Source of the DNA: Zobellia galactanivorans
Lineage (GTDB): Bacteria; Bacteroidota; Bacteroidia; Flavobacteriales; Flavobacteriaceae
DNA: 64,000 nucleotides
Assembly: GCF_000973105.1 (NCBI RefSeq)
Contig: NC_015844.1
Location: 3,840,501 to 3,904,500, forward strand
Direction: 5' to 3'
Shown: piece by piece, positions 19,121 through 29,700 of the stretch
Layout of the letters: every line of letters starts with the position of its first letter
How positions within the stretch are numbered: the stretch's first letter is position 1
Notes under the pieces: generated by a model
Databases searched by the model: none
Told to the model about the DNA's origin: nothing
Seen by the model: the letters and a program-made list of their open reading frames with translations, nothing else
Made by a program: the position numbers and the translations under genes

Positions 19121-20599
19121 ATGCAGCTACTCGATTGGATTGTTTTATCATTGTATTTTTTAATGCTTTTGTCCATTGGCCTATGGTCTTATTTTCGGGT
19201 AAAGAACGCTGCCGACTTTTACACGGCCGGGGGGAATTTACCCTGGTGGCTATCGGGTATCTCGCATCATGTTTCCGGTTATAGTGGGGCCGTGTTCGTG
19301 GCTTATGCCGGTATTGCCTATACCCACGGCTTTAGTCTCTATGTGTGGTGGGCCTTTACGGTGGGCCTTGCTACCCTCCTGGCCGCATTCTACATTGCGC
19401 CCCGTTGGTCGAGGCTGCGGATTTTCTCCGGGATACAATCCCCTACGGAATACCTCTTAAAGCGCTACGACCTAAAAACCCAACAGTTGATCGCCTGGTC
19501 GGGGGCCATCATAAAAATCTTCGACACAGGGGGAAAACTTGCCGCCATAGCCGTTCTACTGAATGTGTTCAGCGGAAGCTCCATAACCTTCGGGATTATC
19601 TTGGTGGGTACTATTTCCCTCGTATATATAACCATAGGGGGGCTCTGGGCGGATGTGTGGAACGATTTCGGACAGTTTATCGTACAGCTGCTTGCCGGAA
19701 CCACCATGTTCGTCATGATCATTATGAAATTAGATGATGGTATCGCAGGTATCTTTACGATGTGGGATCGCTTACCTGCCGAAAATTCCAACTTTTTTAA
19801 TAGCCCCTATACCTTTGGCTTTGTCATCGTTATCTTGATCATCAACTTTTTTAGCTATAGCGGGGGCACTTGGAACCTGGCTACGCGTTTTATCTCGTCC
19901 ACTTCGGGGGAAACGGCAAAGAAGGCGGCCATTCTATCGTCCATACTCTATTTTATTTGGCCCTTGGTCTTGTTCTACCCCATGTTCGCCTCGCCTCTTT
20001 TTCTAGAGAACCTGGCGGATCCCACACTTTCTTACGGAATGATGGTAAAGCAATTTCTCCCTACGGGCTTGGTCGGACTCGTTCTTGCTTCACTTTTTGC
20101 GAATACCCTGTCTATGACGGCATCGGACTCAAATACGGTTTCCGCCGTTATCAGTCGTGATATTCTTCCGGTCTTGTTTCCCGCCATAAGGACATACGAT
20201 AGTAAACAACTATTGCAATTGGCGAGATTGACAACTTTTTGTTTTACGATGCTTACCATTGTAGTAGCCTTGAATTCCAGTCATTTTGGGGGTGTTTTCG
20301 GCTTGATCATCAGTTGGTTCGGCGCCCTCTTGGGTCCCATCTCCATCCCTATGATCCTAGGCCTGTTGCCCGTTTTCGCGAAAAGCGATGGAAGGGCGGC
20401 CCTGATATCCATTGTGGGCGGTTTGGTGACCTTTATACTTCTTAAAATATTTCCCATAGATTCCTTTGGCCTAGAGATCGGTGCCCCTACCTTGGTTTCC
20501 TTCTTTTTGTTTGCGTTATACGGATTTTTGAACAAGGGCGAAGTACCGGAAGAAGTATTGGAATTGCATAAAAATTTGGCGAAGACGGATAAAAACTAA
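19121..20599 (+). CDS. sodium:solute symporter (SSS family), likely amino-sugar importer
   Basis: 492 residues and about 13 hydrophobic segments, the SSS/SSF layout. The N-terminus (MQLLDWIVLSLYFLMLLSIGLWSYF, NAADFYTAGGNLPWWLSGISHHVSGYSG) has the ADF-x-AGG-x-LPWW motif of the family. It lies between a GH20 gene and nagA, only 4 bp from nagA, so the cargo is almost certainly GlcNAc or a related sugar released by the hexosaminidases. No kinase is encoded beside it. Because SSS transport does not phosphorylate the sugar, a GlcNAc kinase must be supplied elsewhere. Confidence 0.93.
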   Translation: MQLLDWIVLSLYFLMLLSIGLWSYFRVKNAADFYTAGGNLPWWLSGISHHVSGYSGAVFVAYAGIAYTHGFSLYVWWAFTVGLATLLAAFYIAPRWSRLRIFSGIQSPTEYLLKRYDLKTQQLIAWSGAIIKIFDTGGKLAAIAVLLNVFSGSSITFGIILVGTISLVYITIGGLWADVWNDFGQFIVQLLAGTTMFVMIIMKLDDGIAGIFTMWDRLPAENSNFFNSPYTFGFVIVILIINFFSYSGGTWNLATRFISSTSGETAKKAAILSSILYFIWPLVLFYPMFASPLFLENLADPTLSYGMMVKQFLPTGLVGLVLASLFANTLSMTASDSNTVSAVISRDILPVLFPAIRTYDSKQLLQLARLTTFCFTMLTIVVALNSSHFGGVFGLIISWFGALLGPISIPMILGLLPVFAKSDGRAALISIVGGLVTFILLKIFPIDSFGLEIGAPTLVSFFLFALYGFLNKGEVPEEVLELHKNLAKTDKN

Positions 20600-20603
20600 A
20601 GTA

Positions 20604-21752
20604 ATGAAAACGAATTTTAAAGGTCAGCATTACAAAACGGGAAAGCCTATTGACATTCGTGTTAATGGGGGAATGATAGTGGAGGTGAAAGAGTCCCTTG
20701 CTGCCGAGGGCGAATTTCATTTGGCCCCAGGCTTGGTAGACCTTCAGGTTAATGGATTCAAGGGAATCGACTTTAATAGTGGCCTATTGACGGCCGATGA
20801 GGTTTGTGAGCTCACCTGTTTTTTATGGGAAGCCGGGGTCACTACCTATTTCCCGACCTTGATCACCAATTCCGACGAAGGCATAGCCGAGGCCATAGAG
20901 GCCATTGTTGCCGCCTGTAAGGCCGACGAAAGGGTGAACGCCTCCATCGGAGGGATTCATTTGGAAGGCCCTTTTCTATCGGCTGAGGACGGTCCACGGG
21001 GCGCACATCCTTTAAAACATATAAAAGCCCCGGATTGGGAGCTGTTCCGTTCTTGGCAGAAATTGGCCGAAGGCAGGATACAGCTAATGACCATGGCCCC
21101 CGAATGGCCGGAAGCCGAAGGGTTTATAAAAAAATGTACGGCTTCGGGCGTGTTGGTATCCATCGGGCATACTGCCGCCAGTCCGTTGCAAATACAGACC
21201 GCCATAGGGGCGGGCGCAACCATGTCGACCCATTTGGGCAATGCTACCCATTTATCCTTGCCCAGGCACGACAATTACATTTGGGAACAGTTGGCATCGG
21301 ACAAGCTATGGGCCTCTATTATCGCCGATGGCTTTCATTTGCCCAAGGCCATGCTAGAAATATTCGTCAAGGTAAAGGAAGGGCGCTGCATTTTGGTGAG
21401 TGACTGTACAAAGTTTGCCGGCCTCGCGCCGGGATCCTACGATAGCCATATTGGAGGACAGATAGAATTGAACAAGGAAGGTCGATTGTTTATGAAGGAA
21501 GAGCCAAAAATGTTGGCCGGTTCCGCCCAGTCCCTGGCTTGGTGCGTAGACCATTTGACGAATTCGGGCATTCTTCCCCTGTCGGAAGCTCTGGATATGG
21601 CCTCCGTAAAACCTATGGAGTGGTTAGGGGCCAATAAAACCTTGGGGTTGACCAAAGGGGCTAGCGCGGATTTCATCGTCTTTGAACGGCGCGCCAATAC
21701 CATCGAAATTGTAAGGACGGTTAAGTCCGGCGCAGTGGTTTACCAAGGCTAG
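20604..21752 (+). CDS. nagA: N-acetylglucosamine-6-phosphate deacetylase
   Basis: 382 residues, the normal NagA length. It deacetylates GlcNAc-6-phosphate to glucosamine-6-phosphate. Amidohydrolase features are in order: APGLVDLQVNGFKGIDFN (the QxN replacement of the HxH motif, as in E. coli NagA), metal ligand Glu121 in HLEGPFLS, His189 in SIGHTAA, His210 in STHLGNATH, substrate-binding His245 in ADGFHL, and catalytic Asp267 in LVSDCTKFAG. It begins 4 bp after the symporter stop, which implies translational coupling. Together with nagB it completes the cytoplasmic end of the pathway. Confidence 0.95.
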   Translation: MKTNFKGQHYKTGKPIDIRVNGGMIVEVKESLAAEGEFHLAPGLVDLQVNGFKGIDFNSGLLTADEVCELTCFLWEAGVTTYFPTLITNSDEGIAEAIEAIVAACKADERVNASIGGIHLEGPFLSAEDGPRGAHPLKHIKAPDWELFRSWQKLAEGRIQLMTMAPEWPEAEGFIKKCTASGVLVSIGHTAASPLQIQTAIGAGATMSTHLGNATHLSLPRHDNYIWEQLASDKLWASIIADGFHLPKAMLEIFVKVKEGRCILVSDCTKFAGLAPGSYDSHIGGQIELNKEGRLFMKEEPKMLAGSAQSLAWCVDHLTNSGILPLSEALDMASVKPMEWLGANKTLGLTKGASADFIVFERRANTIEIVRTVKSGAVVYQG

Positions 21753-21807
21753 TATCACTTAAAACACAAAGTAGAATCAAAACACAGTACATAAAAATAT
21801 ATAGTAT

Positions 21808-23400
21808 ATGAAGCTTTCCAATTCCTTTTTTATAGCTCTTGTCCTCTCCGTTTTTTCAATGCAGGCTAGGGAAGAAGTCACTATCATTCCCCAGCCTACG
21901 TCAGTGGCATATGGAGAAGGTTCCTTTCAATTAAAGGGCAAGATTTCCATAATAAGCGCTGAAAACTTGGAAAATGAAGCAAGCTATTTGGCAAAAGTGC
22001 TTCAAACAGGCTTTGGGCAATCGCCCCGAATAAAGAGCAAGGGCAAGGGTATTGGTCTTTTTCTAGAGGAAAGCCTGTTGTCGGAGTTGGGCGAGGAAGG
22101 CTATATCCTATCGGTTGGAAAAAAGGGGATAACCATTAAAGCCGCTACCAATACAGGGGTGTTCTATGGCATCCAAAGCTTGCGACAGATGCTTCCCCCA
22201 GATTTTGGCTATGCTGCACCCGTGGAGGGGGTTACGCTTCCAATTTTGGAAATAAGCGATACTCCCAGGTTTCCTTGGAGGGCATTTATGTTGGATGAAT
22301 CCAGGCATTTTAAGGGGAGTGAGACGGTCAAAAAGATGTTGGACCAAATGGCCCTCTTGAAGATGAATACCTTTCACTGGCATCTGACCGATGACCAAGG
22401 CTGGCGGATCGAGATAAAGAAATATCCGAAGCTCACGGAAATCGGTTCCAAAAGAAAGAACACCCAGGTGAGCCGAAAGAGTGAGGAAAGAACAAAAGAA
22501 CCCCATGAAGGTTTTTATACCCAAGAAGAGATCAAGGAAATCATCGCCTATGCCAAGGCTAGGCATATCACCGTAGTGCCCGAAATAGAAATGCCGGGCC
22601 ACGCCATGGCGGCAATTGCGGCTTACCACTGGCTAGGGACCTTGGGGACCACAACCGAAGTTCCAGCCGTATTCGGAAAAATGGACGATTCCTTCAATAT
22701 TGGGGACGAAAAGGTAGTGCGCTTTCTCAAGGATGTCCTCGATGAGGTAATGGCCCTTTTTCCAGGTTCCGTAGTGCATATCGGGGGAGACGAGGTGAAC
22801 TATACGCCTTGGGAGACCCATCAAGATATCGTAAGCTTTATGAAGGAAAAGAACTTGGGTAGCCCTGCTGATTTACAGATTTACTTTACCAATGAAATAT
22901 CGAACTATATCGACAATGCCGGAAAACGAATGATGGGGTGGAATGAAATTATGGGCGATGATATACATGGGGAACGCGAGCAAGAAACGGTTCAAACGGA
23001 GAAACTGGCAAAATCGGCCATCGTACACTTTTGGAAAGGCGATTTGCAATTGATCAATCGGGCGGTTCAAGAGGGGTATGATGTGGTGAATTCGAATCAC
23101 TGGGATACCTACTTGGATTATACCTACCAAAGACTGCCCCTGTCAAAGTCCTACGCCTTTGATCCCATTCCTAAAGGCTTGGACCAAAAGTACCATGCGC
23201 GTATTTTAGGTTCGGGCACCCAAATGTGGAGTGAATGGATCCCAACGGTAGAAAGCATGGAAAAGCAAATTTTTCCGAGGCTGGCAGCCTATGCGGAGGT
23301 AGGGTGGACCCAAACCCACAATAAAGATTTTGATCGGTTTCAGCGGGCCCTAGACGATTTAAAAATTACTTGGGCCAAATCAGGAATCAGTTTTCATTAA
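21808..23400 (+). CDS. GH20-family beta-N-acetylhexosaminidase (canonical, with GH20b domain)
   Basis: 530 residues with a short signal peptide (FSMQAREEV). Residues 24-150 form the GH20b N-terminal domain (IIPQPTSVAYGEG, GVFYGIQSLRQMLP); from about 153 comes the GH20 barrel with FPWRAFMLDESRHFKG, FHWHLTDDQGWRIEIKKYPKL, PEIEMPGHAMA and the catalytic pair Asp328-Glu329 in HIGGDEVNY. It is an exo-acting enzyme removing GlcNAc/GalNAc from chitooligosaccharides or glycans. It is the last gene of the operon and is followed by a hairpin terminator. Confidence 0.96.
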   Translation: MKLSNSFFIALVLSVFSMQAREEVTIIPQPTSVAYGEGSFQLKGKISIISAENLENEASYLAKVLQTGFGQSPRIKSKGKGIGLFLEESLLSELGEEGYILSVGKKGITIKAATNTGVFYGIQSLRQMLPPDFGYAAPVEGVTLPILEISDTPRFPWRAFMLDESRHFKGSETVKKMLDQMALLKMNTFHWHLTDDQGWRIEIKKYPKLTEIGSKRKNTQVSRKSEERTKEPHEGFYTQEEIKEIIAYAKARHITVVPEIEMPGHAMAAIAAYHWLGTLGTTTEVPAVFGKMDDSFNIGDEKVVRFLKDVLDEVMALFPGSVVHIGGDEVNYTPWETHQDIVSFMKEKNLGSPADLQIYFTNEISNYIDNAGKRMMGWNEIMGDDIHGEREQETVQTEKLAKSAIVHFWKGDLQLINRAVQEGYDVVNSNHWDTYLDYTYQRLPLSKSYAFDPIPKGLDQKYHARILGSGTQMWSEWIPTVESMEKQIFPRLAAYAEVGWTQTHNKDFDRFQRALDDLKITWAKSGISFH

Positions 23401-23408
23401 GAACAAGA

Positions 23409-23439
23409 AAAATCCCCCGCCATACAGGTAGGGGATTTT
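23409..23439. terminator. bidirectional terminator at the end of the GlcNAc-type PUL
   Basis: Nine-base perfect arms AAAATCCCC and GGGGATTTT around a 13-nt loop. It lies between two convergent genes, and A/T-rich arms on both sides suit termination in both directions. Confidence 0.8.
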
Positions 23440-23469
23440 CACTTTTTTAAACGCTGTGTTGCGCCTTGA

Positions 23470-24534
23470 TCAGTTCAATAAAAATTCTAGGAATTCATGG
23501 TCCTCAAAGGTATCTTCATCAAGTGTGGTCTGTCGGATGATAACCGTTTTGAGCGAGGGTATGAGATACATCCTGTTTTTTCCTGATCCCAAACCGCCAA
23601 TGATTTCGGTGTACCCATGGTAGTACATAATTCCGCCCGATGAACCATCGGGGGCGGCATCTAGGGGATTGAGCCCATAACCGTTTACATTGTTCAACCA
23701 ACAAAAATTACCGTGTCCCGGATTGGGACCCGTGGCAACGAACATATTTTCCAACAGCGACGTTTCGATGATTTGCGTGCCGTTATAGTTGCCCTTGTCG
23801 ATCATAAACTGTCCGAACTTCACCCAGTTTCTCGGGGTTAAATGGCAACCGTTGGGGATGTTGGGATTTCCGGCCTCGTCATGGGACCAACTGTCATACT
23901 CCAATCCGATTTTATCGAAAATTTCAGATTCAAGGTATTCCAATGGGTTTTGGGAAATGCCCTTCTCTTGCAATTTTCGCTCTAAAAGAACCCCGAATAT
24001 ATAATAGTTGCTCGGTCCGTAAGAGAATTTTTCCCCTGGGGTACTTACCATTTTCAATTCGTCAATGGCATATTGATATCTATCGCTCTCGTCCGATAGG
24101 GTTAAAAAATTCTGGGAGAGTCCTGAAGACAGGGTCAATAGATGCTTTATCTTGATTTTATTTTTCCCCGGATGCAGACCGGTGTCCTGCCATTCGGTGA
24201 TGGTGTTCGAAACGTGCTCTTCGTAATCGATAAGGCCCTGTTGTTTGGCCAATGCGGCAACGGCCGACCAATAAAGCTTGGTCGCACTGTAAATATGGGG
24301 CGCGGTATCTTGGTCGGCGCCATTATGGTAATCTTCAAAAATAACGGAGCCGTCCGTCATGACCAAAACGGCGCTTCCCCCTTTCTCTTTAGAGTAGTTG
24401 GCCGCATCCGAAAGTTGTTCGGTGGTAAAGGTGTCTTCGGCCTCCGGAACTGTTTCCTTATCGTTGTCGTCATTGTTGGAACAGCCGATCGTAAACAAGG
24501 ATATCATCGAAAGTATAAAAAAATGCTTTTTCAT
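23470..24534 (-). CDS. serine hydrolase lipoprotein, beta-lactamase class C fold
   Basis: 354 residues with a lipoprotein signal ending at Cys18 (TIGCSNNDD). The nucleophile motif SATK (Ser83, Lys86) lies in IYSATKLYWSA. The second motif region reads GEKFSYGPSNYYIFG, where the tyrosine is kept but the usual YxN spacing is altered. This family covers esterases, peptidases and penicillin-recognising proteins as well as beta-lactamases, and most Flavobacteriia carry several that are not resistance genes. It is convergent with the PUL and shares its terminator, with no clear functional link. Confidence 0.88.
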   Translation of the reverse strand: MKKHFFILSMISLFTIGCSNNDDNDKETVPEAEDTFTTEQLSDAANYSKEKGGSAVLVMTDGSVIFEDYHNGADQDTAPHIYSATKLYWSAVAALAKQQGLIDYEEHVSNTITEWQDTGLHPGKNKIKIKHLLTLSSGLSQNFLTLSDESDRYQYAIDELKMVSTPGEKFSYGPSNYYIFGVLLERKLQEKGISQNPLEYLESEIFDKIGLEYDSWSHDEAGNPNIPNGCHLTPRNWVKFGQFMIDKGNYNGTQIIETSLLENMFVATGPNPGHGNFCWLNNVNGYGLNPLDAAPDGSSGGIMYYHGYTEIIGGLGSGKNRMYLIPSLKTVIIRQTTLDEDTFEDHEFLEFLLN

Positions 24535-24818
24535 GTTATATCGGTTTGTGGGTTGGACTTAAAAAAACGAATTTGGTTTGATCTAGTGGACTATAAGGTG
24601 TTTTGTTTTAGTGGATTGTCTTCGTTAGGAAGTACAACGACTTTATCCGCATCCTTATTTTATATATAGGTGTTTTTCTAGCACGAGGTGATGCTTGCGA
24701 CAGCGGGGAGCAAAGCCTTGGCCATCACATGTATCCTGATTTTTTCAATCTCAAACATACAGGACTCTACCCAAGGGAGCGAGGCTTAGTTTTACAGGGA
24801 AACGATAAAATTTCAATT

Positions 24819-25448
24819 ATGGGAACAAAGGGTGTATTATACGGCTTACTTCTGGTCTTATTGCTTGTCTCTTGCTCCAAAGACGGTAATGATGGTGCCT
24901 TAGGCCCAATGGGACCCCAAGGGGAAACAGGGGCTGCGGGTATTGATGGTCGGGATGGTGAAGACGGGATCGACGGACAAGATGGTGCGGACGGCCAGGA
25001 TGGCCGGGATGGAGAGCAGGGGGAAACCGGTACGGCCAATGTCATTTCTTCCGAATGGTTTACCCTCGATTTCGGGGAAACACCTATAAATGCCATTAAT
25101 GCATCCGATAATATGAATGTGCCCGACTTAGACCAAGAAATTAGGGATAACGGTTTGGTGACCGTATTTGCCAGAAAAAGTAATGGTGACGATTACCTGT
25201 ATTTTCAATTGCCCTACCATCGGTATAATCCTGATTTTCAATATTATTCCATCAAATTGTTTTCTGCTGTAGATGTATTGAACATTAGTGTTTCAAGTGT
25301 GGATGGTAGCGATATCTATGCTCCCTACCTCACGGAATTCAGATATATCATAGTGCCCAGTGGTAGTGCCGCCAAGGGGCAAGCATCTGTAGACTATGCG
25401 AAGATGGGCTACGAGGACCTGTGTAGGCACTTAAAGCTCGACAAGTAA
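24819..25448 (+). CDS. lipoprotein with collagen-like Gly-X-Y repeat
   Basis: About 209 residues from the ATG at 24819, which gives a proper lipoprotein signal (LLLVLLLVSCSKDG). An upstream in-frame Met at 24729 would place 30 extra residues before that signal and is rejected. Directly after the lipid Cys comes a run of about 18 Gly-X-Y triplets (GPMGPQGETGAAGIDGRDG and GQDG/GRDG units), then a globular C-terminal domain of about 140 residues (EWFTLDFGETPINAIN, FRYIIVPSG). Collagen-like tails of this kind occur in many Bacteroidota lipoproteins and probably form a trimeric stalk. The function is unknown. Confidence 0.82.
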   Translation: MGTKGVLYGLLLVLLLVSCSKDGNDGALGPMGPQGETGAAGIDGRDGEDGIDGQDGADGQDGRDGEQGETGTANVISSEWFTLDFGETPINAINASDNMNVPDLDQEIRDNGLVTVFARKSNGDDYLYFQLPYHRYNPDFQYYSIKLFSAVDVLNISVSSVDGSDIYAPYLTEFRYIIVPSGSAAKGQASVDYAKMGYEDLCRHLKLDK

Positions 25449-25493
25449 AAGTACCTCATGCGCCCTCCAGAGGAATAAACAGGGGGACTTTCG

Positions 25494-25600
25494 TCCTCCA
25501 AGAAACACCCCCGCCCTGTGCCCCCCACCTTCGAAGCAGTGCGCTGAGCCTGCCGAAGTGGGGGATTTTAGCGCGGGCGTGAAGCTCGCGCTAGCGGGGG
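25494..25600. repeat. degraded REP-like intergenic repeat
   Basis: It contains GAGCCTGCCGAAGTGGGG (25546-25563), found again at 26461-26478, and ends with an imperfect hairpin (GCGCGGGC at 25571 / GCTCGCGC) leading into CGCTAGCGGGG, the tail of the RAYT-associated REPs at 47-50 kb. No coding function. Confidence 0.6.
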
Positions 25601-25662
25601 TATTTAAATGTTTCGCATTTTATTACGCTACAATAAGCTTCCTTAGAATTTGTAATACCGTT

Positions 25663-26238
25663 TTACAGGGTAATGGTCGCGCCCATTACTTTTAAGAATT
25701 CACGGATAAAGCCAGGGTGTCCGGGCCATGCTGGGGAAGTAACCAGGTTGCCGTCTACAAAGACCCCGTCTGCGGGGATATCTTGAAATTCGCCACCGGC
25801 CAGGGTCACTTCGGGACCTACGGCAGGGTAGGCGGTAAGTTTCCTGCCCTTTACCACATTGGCGGCCGTTAGTATCTGAATACCGTGGCAAATGGCCGCT
25901 ACGGGCTTGTTGGTCTCAAAAAAATGGGTGGTGATCTCTAGCAGTCTTTGGTTCAACCTTAAATATTCGGGTGCCCTTCCGCCGGCAATGACCAAACCGT
26001 CGTAGTCTTCGGCGACCACATCGTCAAAACTATAGTTCAGGGCAAAATTATGGCCCGGTTTTTCGGTATAGGTCTGGTCGCCCTCAAAATCGTGGATGGC
26101 GGTCTTAACGGTATCTCCCTTCTTTTTGTCGGGGCAAACGGCATGCACTTCATAGCCGACCATTTGCAGCATTTGAAAGGGTACCATGGTTTCGTAGTCT
26201 TCAGTAAAATCTCCGGTTAGGAACAGTACTTTTTTCAT
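25663..26238 (-). CDS. DJ-1/PfpI-family protein
   Basis: 191 residues, normal for the family. The nucleophile elbow AAICHGIQ has Cys117-His118, with the conserved acidic residue near the N-terminus (TEDYET) and [12 protein letters not shown] before it. Members include deglycase-like, chaperone and isocyanide-hydratase proteins, and the [11 protein letters not shown] start resembles the PfpI-like group. A stress or detoxification role in the cytoplasm is likely but not certain. It is a single gene, flanked on both sides by REP-like repeats. Confidence 0.9.
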   Translation of the reverse strand: MKKVLFLTGDFTEDYETMVPFQMLQMVGYEVHAVCPDKKKGDTVKTAIHDFEGDQTYTEKPGHNFALNYSFDDVVAEDYDGLVIAGGRAPEYLRLNQRLLEITTHFFETNKPVAAICHGIQILTAANVVKGRKLTAYPAVGPEVTLAGGEFQDIPADGVFVDGNLVTSPAWPGHPGFIREFLKVMGATITL

Positions 26239-26404
26239 CGTTCTATCTTTTGTTTATGCTTTGTTCAAAGTGGATACGGACACAGATCTATGGATAAGAT
26301 GGAGGCTGGTCGTAGCAACTAAATTAGACAATACACAGCAAAAAATAGAAGGGGAACTATTAAAATAAAGTGAAGGCCGGGTTATTTTTTTGATCAAGGT
26401 ACTG

Positions 26405-26521
26405 CTTGGTGTCGCAGAACATCCCCCGCCCTTCGGGCACCCCCTTCAAAGCGTTACACTGAGCCTGCCGAAGTGGGGATTTTAGTACGAGCGTGACGTT
26501 CGTGCCAGGGAGGTGTTTTTA
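26405..26521. repeat. degraded REP-like intergenic repeat
   Basis: It shares CAGAACATCCCC-GCCCTTC and GAGCCTGCCGAAGTGGGG with copies at 25.5 and 34.4 kb, and ends with a hairpin of the ACGAGCGTGACGTTCGT type. It lies in the 434-bp gap between the DJ-1 gene and the third susC. The rest of that gap is AT-rich and probably holds the susC promoter; TAGGTTTG at 26643-26650 is a possible -7 box without a clear -33 partner. Confidence 0.55.
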
Positions 26522-26795
26522 CTCGGCCTGGGGTATTGCTATCTTATCATATATGTAGGTTTAAAAAACAAATAGTTTAAAATAATATATTGATTTTTGT
26601 AACTATTACAAAAATATAAAGTAGTCTTATTCCTTCGTTATTTAGGTTTGTTAAATCTTTTAAAATTGGTTAATGTTGTATTTTGTAGGGTTTTTATGTG
26701 TAGTCCTATTTTTCTATTTCTTACAAAATAAAATATATTTATCACCTTATTTTAATTCGGCTAATTTAAAATGTATGCAACCAAAGACTAGATTT

Positions 26796-29700
26796 ATGAA
26801 ATTAAAAATTCGATGCTATGTGTCGATTGTATCCCTGTTGTTTTGTTTGGGATTACAGGCGCAGGACAAAACCGTGTCGGGTCAGGTGACCGACGAATCA
26901 GGCTTGCCATTACCTGGTGTTTCCATTGTTGTAGTTGGTACATCTACGGGGACACAGACAGATTTTGATGGTAACTATAGTATTGCTGTCGCTACTGGAA
27001 ATGTCCTTAGTTTTAGTTATATGGGACAGAAAACCGTTGAGCGAACCGTTGGGGCGTCCAATACCATCAATGTGCGGATGGAAGAGGATGCACAGGCGCT
27101 CGAAGAGGTAATCGTTACGGCCTATGGCACTAGTACTAAAGAGGCTTTTACAGGTTCTGCCAATATCGTTGGCGCCAAGGACTTGGAGAATAGGAGTGTT
27201 ACCTCTCCAATTGCGGCCATTGAAGGGCGTGCCACAGGTGTGCAGTTTACATCGCCTACAGGCCCTGGTTCTTCACCGGGGATTGTTATCCGTGGAGTAG
27301 GAACATTGAACGGCGATACCGATCCCTTGTTCATCGTAGACGGTGTACAATATGAAGGTTCGCTGAATACGATCAACCAAGAGGATATTGAATCGTTTAC
27401 GATCCTAAAAGATGCCGCATCAACTTCTCTGTATGGTTCCAGGGCAGCCAATGGGGTTGTGATCATTACTACTAAAAGTGGAAGAAAGGAAGGAATACAG
27501 GTAAATGCTTCTATGCAATATGGCCTTGTATCCACTGCTATTCCATTTTATCCGGAACTTACACCTGGCGAGTATTATGAAAGCATGTGGGAAGCCCTAA
27601 AAAATTCAAGTGCGGGTGGTGGAGATCCGGCCTTTGCTTCCGAAAACATTTACAACAGTTTGGGCTACAATCCATTTGATGTGCCCAACGATCAAATTGT
27701 AGGTGTGGATGGTACGTTGAACCCCAATGCCAAGGTTATCTATAAAAACCTTGATTGGTACGATGCGATGTCGAGAACAGGGGTTCGTCAAAACTACAAT
27801 GTAAACGTTTCCGGTGGAGGCGAGAATCATAAGGTGTTTTTCTCCACTTCATACCTAGACGAGGAGAGTTTTGTGGTAAATTCAAAATTTAATCGTTTGA
27901 CCACCCGTCTTAACGCAGAATTCGATGTCAACGATCGATTGACCATTGGAGGTAGTGCCAGTATTGCCCTTACAGAGGCTGTGGCTCCTAGTTCCGCAGG
28001 GACCAACAGTATAGTAAACCCTTTTGGTTTTGCTAAAAATATAGGTTCTGTGTATCCCGTATATGTAAACGACCTTCAAGGAAATATGGTAACCGACAAT
28101 TTTGGAAACCCAGTTTTTGACAGTGGAGAAGGTTTTTCTGAGTACAATATTGGCTCAAGACCTGTTTACCAAGGACGTCATGCACTTCAAGAGCTTATGC
28201 TCAATGACGAGCGCGATAAGGACAATACCTATGGTTTCAGGTTTTTCGCAGAGCAGGAAATTTTTGAAGGACTAAGTGTGAGGGTGAACTATGGTAGGGA
28301 TATCAACGAAGGGCTTGAAAAAGAATACGAAAATGCCATAATCGGTGATGCCCAGCCTGATGGAAGGTATAGTGAGGAAAGATCCAGAAGGCAAGTAGAG
28401 AACTTTAACCAAATATTGAGCTATGTAAGAAGCTTCGGCAACCATAATTTGGATATTACGGCAGGACACGAGAGCTTCGACAGGACCTTTACGTTCAACG
28501 GTGGTATGAAAACGATCCAGGCGGCCAATGGAATCTATGAGTTCGATAACTTCTCGAATATTGTAGATTTGGAAGGGGCTTCCACACGAAAGAGTATTGA
28601 AGGGTATTTTTCAAGAGTAAATTATAACTATGATAACAAATACTATATCAGTGCTTCGGTTCGACGTGATGGTTCATCCGTATTCGATGCCGACACCAGA
28701 TGGGGAACATTTTACTCTGTAGGTGGTTCTTGGAGAATCGATCAAGAAAATTTCCTGAAAGACTCCGATATAATCGACCAATTGAAGTTGAGGGCTTCAT
28801 ACGGTGAAGTAGGGAATGATGATCTTTTGGACTTCTTCCTTTCCCAGGCAAGGTTCTCTATTACATCCAATGCGGCTAGTCCTGCTATTATTTTTACGGA
28901 TATTGGTAATCCCGACCTACAATGGGAAACCATTGAAAACTTTGATGTCGCCTTGGAGTTTGCCCTGTTCAATAATTTCTTGGATGGTTCTGTGGAATAC
29001 TACAAGAAAAACTCTTCCGACCTATTGTACAAAATGCCCATTGCACCAAGTAATGGCCTAAATGAAGTGCCGGTGAACGTTGGCGACATGTTCAACTCCG
29101 GTTGGGAAGTTGCACTGACAGCGAATCTGTTCGATACTGACGACTTTAGATGGAATGTTACCTTACAAGGCTCTACATTTAAAAATGAGATTACCAGTTT
29201 GCCCGATCCCTTTATTAATGAGTCCGAACGTTGGGCGGAAGGTCATTCCCGATATGATTTCTATCTATTGAGGACCGGCGGTGTTGATACACAAACAGGG
29301 GATCAATTGTTCCTTATGTATGAACTCGATGAAGAAGGCAATAGCGTGCCCGTGTTGGATGGCAATGGTGAAATAGCCACAACCAATGATTGGCAAGAGA
29401 CGCAACGTGCCTATACGGGTGATAGTTCCATTCCTGATCTACTGGGGTCAATAGCCAACAGCATTGGCTATAAAGGATTTTCTTTTGACTTTTTGATCAA
29501 TTATGGTATTGGTGGATCGATATTGGACAATGGATATTCGGCAATGATGCACAGTGGTAATTTTGGAAGCTCGTACCACCCGGATATTTTAAAAGCTTGG
29601 AGACAACCGGGCGACATTACCGATGTGCCCCGATTGGAATCGGGTAACCCTAATTTGGTCAGAACACAATCGGATCGTTTCATAACCGATGCTTCGTTTT

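Noticed and set aside
23470..24534. Beta-lactamase-fold gene considered as an antibiotic resistance gene
   Set aside because: Only the general SxxK serine hydrolase motif is clear, the YxN motif is altered, and it is a lipoprotein of a broad family; resistance cannot be claimed.
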